Under the pieces are notes generated by a model. The model did not search any database, was not told the DNA's origin, and saw nothing but the letters and a program-made list of their open reading frames with translations. Below, one piece after another: positions 25,995 through 32,562 of a DNA stretch of 36,747 nucleotides. The stretch comes from Planctomycetota bacterium. GTDB lineage: Bacteria; Planctomycetota; PUPC01; JACPCR01. The stretch lies in the NCBI GenBank assembly GCA_027625095.1, contig JAQBXN010000088.1, positions 1-36,747 of the forward strand. The letters are read 5' to 3'. The position numbers and the translations under genes are program-made. Positions within the stretch are counted from its first letter, which is position 1; each line of letters begins with the position of its first letter.

Positions 25995-27296
25995 TTACTC
26001 ATCCACATCAGCCACTGGTGTGGCTTCCCGGACGATGGACACTTTGCTGCCTTCTGCGATTTCTTCCACGTTGGTCAGGATGACTTCTTCGCCTTGCTTG
26101 AGACCGCTGTCGATAAGAGCCACGTCCGCGAAGAGTCTGCGGATGGTTGGATAACGGACGCTTACGATTGCCGTATTGTCAGTCCCATTGGTTCGTTCGG
26201 CCACAAACAGGTGCTCCCCCACAAATGCGGTTCTTGGAACGACGATCACCTTCTCGTGTGTGGGGCCGGCAATGTCGGCCATCACGAAAGCGCCTTCAGG
26301 AATGCGGTGCCCGTTCTGACCCGCCTGGATGTCGAGGTAAGCGTGGAAGGTGCGGTCCGCCACGTTTACGCTGGGGGCTACCCGGGCGACTTTGCCTTCC
26401 CATATCGATTCGTCTTCCTTGTGATATCGAAACCGCGCGGAGGAGCCTTCCTGCACCTTGCCAAAGTGAGAAGCCGGCAGGGAAACCGGAATTTCGACTC
26501 GCGACAGATCAATGATTTGGAACAGGGGCAGTCCCGGGGCAATACGTGCGCCAAGTTGGACATACCTCTTCTCGATGACGCCGGCATAGGGCGCCAGGAT
26601 AGTGGCCCGTAAGAGGTCATTGGACGCCTTTTCTAACTGCGACTTGCGAAGGGAAACCTCGGCAAGCGCTCGATCTGTTGATGGCCGGTTGGCACGCTCA
26701 ACCATCTCAAGTCCAACGACAGCTTTTTCTGCAATCGCTGTCTGCAGGGATTGCTTATCGACAGCACTCGCTGTGACCCGTTCCTTCTCCATCAGGTTGC
26801 GAAGACGCTCTTCCTCTCGCTGGGCGGTCTGGAGTTCCCTCCTTGCAACGGCGAGTTGCCTTGTTGCACCATCAAGCTCATATGTCAGGGTTTCAATCGA
26901 AGCTTGTGCCTGCTCCAATCCGGCCATTGCAGCCATCCTGGCCTGCACCAGATCTCGGTCGTCGAGTTTGACGAGTACCTCTCCCTCAACGACCTCGCCG
27001 CCTGCTTCCAGCTTGGGAGCAATCCACTTAACCACTCCGGGCAGTTCAGCCTCTACCTGTGTTTTTCGCAACGCCCGGGCGACGCCATAGCCGGACAGGA
27101 CTTCCGTGTAATCCTGTAACTCGACGGGCTGAACTCGTACCGCTGTCCGAGGGATAACGACCTTCTTCTGTTCAGGAAGCTCCTTGAGGGATTTCAAAAA
27201 CTGAAATGCCCGTGCGCCGCCGTAGATCAAGCCAGCGATCAGGGCAAGCGAGATGATCGCCCTTGCAGTGATGCTTCCTGCACTGTTTTTGCTCAT
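25995..27296 (-). CDS. RND periplasmic adaptor (membrane fusion protein, HlyD/AcrA type)
   Basis: The 433-residue product has an N-terminal membrane anchor at about residues 12-30. It is followed by the first half of a lipoyl/barrel-sandwich domain ('ELPGVVKWIAPKLEAGGEVVEGEVLVKLDDRD'). An alpha-helical hairpin follows (about 115-245, rich in Gln/Glu/Arg/Leu heptads), then the second half, 'ATILAPYAGVIEKRYVQLGARI'. Beta-barrel and membrane-proximal domains close the protein ('PEGAFVMADI', 'VIVVPRTAF'). It bridges the RND pump to an outer-membrane channel. An AGGAAA site lies just before the ATG. It is the first gene of the minus-strand operon adaptor-pump-golvesin-PhyH; its start and the PilT-like genes are separated by about 210 nt, which probably holds the promoter. 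Confidence 0.93.
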   Translation of the reverse strand: MSKNSAGSITARAIISLALIAGLIYGGARAFQFLKSLKELPEQKKVVIPRTAVRVQPVELQDYTEVLSGYGVARALRKTQVEAELPGVVKWIAPKLEAGGEVVEGEVLVKLDDRDLVQARMAAMAGLEQAQASIETLTYELDGATRQLAVARRELQTAQREEERLRNLMEKERVTASAVDKQSLQTAIAEKAVVGLEMVERANRPSTDRALAEVSLRKSQLEKASNDLLRATILAPYAGVIEKRYVQLGARIAPGLPLFQIIDLSRVEIPVSLPASHFGKVQEGSSARFRYHKEDESIWEGKVARVAPSVNVADRTFHAYLDIQAGQNGHRIPEGAFVMADIAGPTHEKVIVVPRTAFVGEHLFVAERTNGTDNTAIVSVRYPTIRRLFADVALIDSGLKQGEEVILTNVEEIAEGSKVSIVREATPVADVDE

Positions 27297-27507
27297 AATT
27301 TTCCTGCCCGTGCGATGGTGCGAGCAGTTTACCGGGGGCTGGTCTGGTCGCCATTTTGGAGGTCGGAAGGCTGCTACGGAATCGAGGCATTCGACAGTTT
27401 ACGCTCCCGGGGCCGCTCTGGCCGGTCGCTCATGCTATCTGGAGCACGCAACAAGTTCGTAGTAGGAAATTCTTGAGTAACAGCTCGGGCTGAAACTGGC
27501 TGAGTCA
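27297..27507. other. Intergenic region between the PilT-like genes and the pump operon
   Basis: This 211-nt region precedes the adaptor gene and follows the stop of the PilT-like gene (both minus strand). It should hold the pump operon promoter and possibly a regulator site. I see no strong hairpin plus T-run on the minus strand and no confident hexamer pair. No regulator gene lies nearby. Confidence 0.45.
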
Positions 27508-28581
27508 TCAAACTGGCAATCGGTCACCCAGCGCGCTTTCGAACCGCGATTTTTCCTGGGCTTTCAGATAAGCTTCCTGCGGGGTGATTTTTCCCTCCTT
27601 CAGCAATTTGTAGATGGCATCATCCATAAGCTGCATTCCTTCGCCGCGTCCGGCCTGAATATAGGAAGTGATTTTCTCAACCTGGCCCTGTCGGATCATG
27701 CTCGCCAGCGCGGGGCTGGCGGTCATGATTTCGTTGACGGCAATGCGGCCGCGATTATCTGCGGTGCGGAGCAGGAGTTGGGAGACGACCCCCTGTAACG
27801 ATTCGGCAAGCATGGTTCGCACCTGTTCCTGCTGGTCGGCCGGGAACGCGTCAATCACTCGGTCCACTGTCTTGGGGGCGTTGTTTGTATGCAGAGTACC
27901 GAAAACGAGTGAGCCCATTTCGGCGGCTGTAAGCGCATTTGAAATTGTTTCCAAATCGCGCATTTCACCGACCAGGATGACGTCGATATCCTCACGGGTT
28001 GCACTGTGCAGGGCGTGCGCGAAAGAACGGGTTTGAGCGCCCACCTCACGCTGAAGAATGATTGATTTCTTGTTGGGGTGAACAAATTCGATCGGATCTT
28101 CGATGGTCAGCAGCCGGCAGGCACGGGTGGTATTGATGTAGTCGATCATGGCCGCCAGCGTTGTCGATTTGCCGCTTCCTGTCGGTCCCGTAACTAATAC
28201 CATTCCCGACCGCAAATCCGCCAGCCGCTTCAGAACCGGGGGCATTCCGAGTTCATCAAGTGTCAGTATCTTTTCTGGAATGATTCGAAACACCGCACCC
28301 ATACCGATGATCTGCCGAAAATAATTGCACCGATAACGTGCAACGCCTTCCAGTCCGTAGGCGAAATCAAGATCGTTGTTTTTCTTGAAATGCTCCCAGT
28401 CGCTCGCGGTGGATATTTCGCCCAGAAGTGCGCCCAGGGACTCTTCGGTAAATACAGAGTGTGAGCCAAGATTTTCAAGGTGTCCGTGGACGCGGACCTT
28501 GGGTGGCTGGCCAACGACTAAATGCAGATCGGACGCGCCTGCTTCCTTCAGTTCGATGAGTAGCTGATCTATTTGCGGCAT
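27508..28581 (-). CDS. Type IV pilus retraction ATPase, PilT/PilU family
   Basis: The 357-residue product has the normal length for PilT/PilU. It starts with the PAS-like N-domain ('LIELKEAGASDLHLVVGQPP') and has a Walker A GPTGSGKST at residues 132-140. The Asp box is 'TIEDPIEFVH' (159-168), the Walker B glutamate is E206 in 'DVILVGEMRD', and the His box is 'FGTLHTNNA' (H231). The C-terminus has 'GEGMQLMDDAI', close to PilT's 'GMQTMDQ...' segment. It powers pilus retraction in twitching motility or DNA uptake as a cytoplasmic hexamer. It lies 11 nt downstream of a second, larger PilT-like gene on the same strand. No pilin, PilB or PilC gene is in the window. The exact PilT-versus-PilU identity is uncertain. 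Confidence 0.93.
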   Translation of the reverse strand: MPQIDQLLIELKEAGASDLHLVVGQPPKVRVHGHLENLGSHSVFTEESLGALLGEISTASDWEHFKKNNDLDFAYGLEGVARYRCNYFRQIIGMGAVFRIIPEKILTLDELGMPPVLKRLADLRSGMVLVTGPTGSGKSTTLAAMIDYINTTRACRLLTIEDPIEFVHPNKKSIILQREVGAQTRSFAHALHSATREDIDVILVGEMRDLETISNALTAAEMGSLVFGTLHTNNAPKTVDRVIDAFPADQQEQVRTMLAESLQGVVSQLLLRTADNRGRIAVNEIMTASPALASMIRQGQVEKITSYIQAGRGEGMQLMDDAIYKLLKEGKITPQEAYLKAQEKSRFESALGDRLPV

Positions 28582-28592
28582 TTGGTGGGTCT

Positions 28593-30023
28593 TTACTTTT
28601 GCATGTACTTGAGCAGGTTCTGTGGGTTTTCGGCACGAATAAACGCCTCCTTTGGTTCGATCGTGCCCGACTCCACCAGTTCGACCAGGCTGTCATCCAT
28701 CAGTTTCATCCCGAATTTTTTTCCGGTCTGCATCGTGGAGCGAAGCTGAAAGGTGCGGGCATCGCGGATCAGGTTCGCTGCGGCGGGGGTCATCATCAGG
28801 ATTTCCATGGCCAGGGCGCGGCCTTTGCCGTCCTTTCTGGGAATCAGTTGCTGGGAAATAATTCCGCGCAGCGATTCCGAAACCATGGTCCGAATCTGCG
28901 CCTGCTCCTTGGGTGGGAATACGTCCAGGATTCGGTCGACGGTGCGTGTCGCACCGCGGGTATGGAGGGTACCGAAAACCAGGTGTCCTGTTTCCGCCGC
29001 GGATATAGCCATCGATATCGTTTCCAGGTCGCGCATTTCGCCGACCATGATCACATCGGGATCTTCGCGCAACGCGGCACGGAGCGCGCTTGCAAACGAG
29101 TTCGTGTTTTCACCCACCTGGCGATGGTTCACCAGGGCCTGATCGCTCTGATGGATGTACTCAACCGGGTCTTCGATTGTGATGATGTGCTCTTTGCGGT
29201 CGTGATTTATCAGGCTGATGAGTGCCGCCAGTGTGGTGGACTTTCCCGAGCCGGCCGGGCCGGTGACGAGAACAAGACCCTGGCGGTAATCCGTCAGTTT
29301 TTTTACGGGTTTCGGTAAACCCAGTTCCTCAACGGTAGGGATGTGATCGCGGACAATTCTGAAGCTCGCGGCCGCGCCATGGCGATCCCAGAAAGCATTT
29401 ACACGATAGCGTTCCGTGATTGTCGGCGTGTAGGAGAAATCGAGTTCCAGGTCCCTCTCGAATTTAGCGGCCTCCTCCTCCGTAAAAATTTCTTTGAGCC
29501 ACGAACGAGTTTCCTCTGCTGTGGCCGCTGGAAGATCCAGGAATTCCAGTTTTCCGTCGCGCCTGATTGCCGGGGCGAGTCCGACACTGATATGCAAATC
29601 GGAAACGCCCTGTAAACGCGCCTGGCGCAGGAGGGTGTTGAGGTGTGTGTCCCCTTTCCGGACCTCCACGCTTGCCAGGGATACCGCCGGCTCCGGGGTG
29701 GACTCTGGAGTTGTAAGTGATTCCGCGGCCGTTGATTCAGGTTCAGGCTCTGGAGCCGGCTCTGGTTCGGGTGCCGCTTGTTCCTGCTCCGGTTCTGATT
29801 CGAGCGAAGCCGGGCCGGAACGGACTTTCGTGAGAATATCCTGTACTGAATCTGCCGGCAGGAAACCGTCCCCTGCGAGCACTTCACACACTTGATCGAG
29901 GGCTAATCCTTCGCTCCTGCCCATTTCTATGAAAGGGAGACAGCTTTCCATCTGCTTTTTGCTGACGTATCCTTCATCTACGATAATCTTCTCAAAGAGG
30001 TCGAATTCTTCGTCTCTGTTCAT
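28593..30023 (-). CDS. PilT-like ATPase with extra N-terminal helical domain and Glu/Pro linker
   Basis: This is a 476-residue protein starting at ATG 30023 (MNRDEEFDLF). The open frame reaches 30062, but the added residues are poorly supported. Residues 1-70 are a helical module ('FEKIIVDEGYVSKKQMESCLPF'), similar in style to the N-terminal regions of PilB/GspE-type ATPases. Residues 76-115 are a Glu/Pro-rich linker. A full PilT core follows: 'GVSDLHISVGLAP' (139-151), Walker A GPAGSGKST (255-263), Asp box 'TIEDPVEYIH', Walker B E329 in 'DVIMVGEMRD', and 'FGTLHTRGATR'. It is about 120 residues longer than ordinary PilT. It precedes the other PilT-like gene in a two-gene operon, so the two may form mixed or accessory retraction motors. 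All catalytic motifs are intact. Confidence 0.9.
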   Translation of the reverse strand: MNRDEEFDLFEKIIVDEGYVSKKQMESCLPFIEMGRSEGLALDQVCEVLAGDGFLPADSVQDILTKVRSGPASLESEPEQEQAAPEPEPAPEPEPESTAAESLTTPESTPEPAVSLASVEVRKGDTHLNTLLRQARLQGVSDLHISVGLAPAIRRDGKLEFLDLPAATAEETRSWLKEIFTEEEAAKFERDLELDFSYTPTITERYRVNAFWDRHGAAASFRIVRDHIPTVEELGLPKPVKKLTDYRQGLVLVTGPAGSGKSTTLAALISLINHDRKEHIITIEDPVEYIHQSDQALVNHRQVGENTNSFASALRAALREDPDVIMVGEMRDLETISMAISAAETGHLVFGTLHTRGATRTVDRILDVFPPKEQAQIRTMVSESLRGIISQQLIPRKDGKGRALAMEILMMTPAAANLIRDARTFQLRSTMQTGKKFGMKLMDDSLVELVESGTIEPKEAFIRAENPQNLLKYMQK

Positions 30024-30204
30024 TGTGAAATTTATGTTAAAAAGTGCCCGCCCGTGTTTCATTCCAACAGATCGGAGCGGTCGTCGAAGGCCGGGCGAGA
30101 ATATAGTCCCGCAGATGGAAGTGCAATTCTGTTTGAACGTGGGGTGGCAGTGGCCTAGTCTTTATCCCAACCGCTTTCTTAGAAAGCCCCTCAAGAACCA
30201 AGTT

Positions 30205-30209
30205 AAGGA
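30205..30209 (+). promoter_or_regulatory. Ribosome binding site fixing the 30217 start
   Basis: AAGGA lies 7 nt before ATG 30217. The open frame extends upstream to 29929, but that part overlaps the divergent PilT-like gene; the site and the signal peptide after it decide for 30217. Confidence 0.65.
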
Positions 30210-30216
30210 AATCAAT

Positions 30217-32157
30217 ATGGAATCAACCAACCGGTTTTGGATGCTCGCTGGCTGCCTGATATTCGCTGCTGTCACTCTGAATGCTGACCAGGTGAAGGTG
30301 AAGGCGGACGGTACGCAGGTAATGCTCGGTGACAAGGTGTTAACCACGTTGAATGCAGGCGCCGAACTTGAGGTGGTGAAACGTCACGGCCAATGGGTCG
30401 GAGTCAGCATCGACATAGATGGTCAACGAGTGAGTGGCTGGCTGAAGGCCGATCAGGTCGAAGTGGTGGCAGCAGCAGGTATGAGCCTGGCTGTCACCGC
30501 TGCGAATGGTGGCAAGCAGGTTCCCATACCGCACATGCTGGCCTGCATCAGGGGCAAGGGTATCGATGATCTCGTCATGAAGGCCCAACAAATGGTCATG
30601 CAGGTGAATCCCCTCTTGGCGGGTGCAGTGTCGGCTGACATGTTCGGCAAACCTTTCGGAATGCAGGGCCTGCCAGGGGTGGACCGAAAAGCGCCCTTTG
30701 CGATGGTCATTCTCAATCCGGAAAAATTCAAGGAAGGCGCCGTCATGGTCTTTCCTGTGAGTGATTTCAACGCATTGGCGAATGCGAATCAGAATGGACG
30801 ATTCAAGGTTGTTGCTGCCGGCAATTTCGCATGTATCAGCCGCGATGCGGGTGCTGCCAGCCTGGTCGCCCAGGCTCTGCAGGGCGTGGCCGCGATCGAC
30901 CTTTCGGGCATGAAAGACGATTTCGAGATTCGAGTGCAGACGAAGCCCATTATGGACGCTGCGGGCCCTCACATTGCCACTGGGGTGACGAGCCTGACCG
31001 AGGCCATCAAGGCGGGTGCGGCTGCCGGGGCAGGCGGCAACCCGGAGCTGACAGCAAATGTTCTTAAAGCAGAAATCGACTGGCTTCTTGGATTACTCAA
31101 GCAGACCGATGAATTCAGTGTCGGTTTGGGAATGGGTATGAACGGCCTCACTCTCCGGCAGACGGTGAACGCCACAGCAGGCACAAAACTGAGCGAGTGG
31201 ATCGGGGGCGTGCCGCCAGCCGATAACAAACTCATCGGAGGCCTGCCGGCGGGCGAAGCGCTCATGACAATGAACGGATCTGTTGGCAGTAAGGGTTGGC
31301 AGGAGCTGTATCTTGGCTTCACAAGAGACATCCTCAAAGCCATGAATATGACTGATGAATCGATACTGAAGATGGCTGAGAGCATCATGAGCAAGTTCAC
31401 GGGGACGATGTCCATGTCGGCCGACATGAACCAGGACGGGCTCGTGTTAGCTTACAACATCGGAACTCAAGGAGATCTTGCCTCGGAGATGCGGAAGGGG
31501 ATGGATGAATTTCTGAAGGGGCCCTGGATGGAGAAATACAAGGAACTCGGCCTCAATTTTGAATTGGACTACAAACCGGCCGCACGCACCCTTGATGGGA
31601 TCAGTATCGATGCATTCACTTACAGCATGTACCCTCCGAAGGGCACGGAGAACAACCCGGCGGTAAAGATGCAGTTCGACATGATGAAGAAGATTTACGG
31701 TGATCCGATGCGTTATGAAATTGCCTATCTGCCTGATTCCATGCTTTTTGTGATGGGCAAGAACACCTCCGGCATCACAGACAAACTAATCGCTCAGTCC
31801 AAGGACGGCCAGGCCAACATCCCTGTTGGTTTGCAGGACGCAGAGACGGCGATGGGGAAAGGCGCCCAGCTCTACGGGGCTTTTTCTCTCAAGAGATTGG
31901 TTGATGTCGTAGACATTGTGATGAGTTTGACTGTCCCGGGTATGCAGGCTGGTGGTGCTCCTGCAGTTCAGATCCCAGGCCCTTCGGTCACGATGGCCGT
32001 GAGAACCAACGGGACGACCTCGGAAGTCGAGGTCGCGATACCGGCTCGTCCTCTTGCTGCACTTCAGGGCTATTTCATGCAGAAGATCATGCAGATGCAG
32101 CAGCAGAAACAGCAGCAGCCCGGCCAGCAAGAGGCCCCGCCGGCCCAGGTATTTTGA
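30217..32157 (+). CDS. Exported protein with N-terminal SH3-like domain, function unknown
   Basis: The 646-residue product has a signal peptide (MESTNRFWMLAGCLIFAAVTLNA). Residues of about 24-90 form a bacterial SH3-like module ('LTTLNAGAELEVVKRHGQWVGV', 'SGWLKADQVEVV'), matching the C-terminal module of the 19529 protein. The remaining 550 residues alternate beta and helical segments ('FAMVILNPEKF', 'LPAGEALMTMNGSVG', 'LDGISIDAFTYSMYP'). This layout is reminiscent of DUF3352-like exported proteins, but I cannot name the family. The C-terminus is Gln/Pro-rich ('MQQQKQQQPGQQ'). It is transcribed divergently from the PilT-like pair (193-nt gap) and followed by a strong intrinsic terminator, so it is probably a single-gene unit. 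Periplasmic or outer-membrane location is inferred. Confidence 0.8.
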   Translation: MESTNRFWMLAGCLIFAAVTLNADQVKVKADGTQVMLGDKVLTTLNAGAELEVVKRHGQWVGVSIDIDGQRVSGWLKADQVEVVAAAGMSLAVTAANGGKQVPIPHMLACIRGKGIDDLVMKAQQMVMQVNPLLAGAVSADMFGKPFGMQGLPGVDRKAPFAMVILNPEKFKEGAVMVFPVSDFNALANANQNGRFKVVAAGNFACISRDAGAASLVAQALQGVAAIDLSGMKDDFEIRVQTKPIMDAAGPHIATGVTSLTEAIKAGAAAGAGGNPELTANVLKAEIDWLLGLLKQTDEFSVGLGMGMNGLTLRQTVNATAGTKLSEWIGGVPPADNKLIGGLPAGEALMTMNGSVGSKGWQELYLGFTRDILKAMNMTDESILKMAESIMSKFTGTMSMSADMNQDGLVLAYNIGTQGDLASEMRKGMDEFLKGPWMEKYKELGLNFELDYKPAARTLDGISIDAFTYSMYPPKGTENNPAVKMQFDMMKKIYGDPMRYEIAYLPDSMLFVMGKNTSGITDKLIAQSKDGQANIPVGLQDAETAMGKGAQLYGAFSLKRLVDVVDIVMSLTVPGMQAGGAPAVQIPGPSVTMAVRTNGTTSEVEVAIPARPLAALQGYFMQKIMQMQQQKQQQPGQQEAPPAQVF

Positions 32158-32160
32158 GCG

Positions 32161-32185
32161 TAATACGTAATGCGTAATGAGTAAG
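32161..32185 (+). repeat. Heptamer tandem repeat TAATRNG
   Basis: TAATACG, TAATGCG, TAATGAG and a partial TAAG follow each other directly after the stop codon at 32157. The meaning is unknown; it is one of several degenerate microrepeats in this gap. Confidence 0.7.
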
Positions 32186-32243
32186 TTTGGATGCGAATGG
32201 GCGTTCTGCTGCGAAGGCGCCTGCCAACTCCAAGGCAAAGGAA

Positions 32244-32275
32244 GGGACAGACGGTTTGGCCGTTTGTCCCTTTTT
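32244..32275 (+). terminator. Intrinsic (Rho-independent) terminator
   Basis: GGGACAGACGG (32244-32254) pairs with CCGTTTGTCCC (32260-32270), an 11-bp stem including one G-T pair, with loop TTTGG. It is followed at once by TTTTT (32271-32275). It lies 87 nt after the stop of the SH3-domain gene and is the clearest terminator in the window. Confidence 0.9.
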
Positions 32276-32394
32276 GGTTCTTGAGTGGAATGGTGGAAGA
32301 ATGGTTGATGGTTAAGAATGGAAAGTTGGAATAATGGAAAGCTGGAATTCGCTCTCGCTGAGCTTTCCATCTCAGACCATCGAGACGTTCATCG

Positions 32395-32562
32395 TCAACA
32401 TTCCCTTCTTCGACTGTTCCGCTCTTCACTTTTCCTTCTTCCCGCCCTCCAACACTCCAACACTCCCTTCTTCCTTCTTCTTCCTTCTTCTTCCTTCTTC
32501 CACCACTCCACCACTCCAACACTCCCTTCTTCTTCTTCCTTCTTCCTTCTTCCTCCCTCCCC
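32395..32562 (+). repeat. Pyrimidine-rich microrepeat tract directly before a start codon
   Basis: The plus strand is nearly all C and T, with interspersed A. It includes TTCCTTCTTC three times in a row (32471-32500), CAACACTC-type octamers (around 32446-32465 and 32513-32525) and CCACTCCA octamers. It runs to the ATG at 32563. The opposite-type block upstream (GGAATGGTGGAAGAATGG, around 32286) is partly its reverse complement. Confidence 0.8.

Larger units (their letters stand above)
32158..32562. other. Intergenic region with terminator and microrepeats
   Basis: This 405-nt gap holds four things in order: a 7-nt tandem repeat (32161-32185), an intrinsic terminator (32244-32275), a purine-rich GGAATGG-type block (about 32284-32345), and a pyrimidine-rich block up to the next ATG (about 32395-32562). 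Open frames on both strands here consist of the low-complexity repeats and are not considered genes. Confidence 0.8.

Noticed and set aside
29929..30216. Upstream extension of the SH3-domain protein
   Set aside because: It overlaps the divergent PilT-like gene and lacks a signal peptide at its start; the AAGGA site and signal peptide support 30217.
32395..32562. CRISPR-like array
   Set aside because: Units are only 8-10 nt, adjacent and without unique spacers; no cas genes are present.
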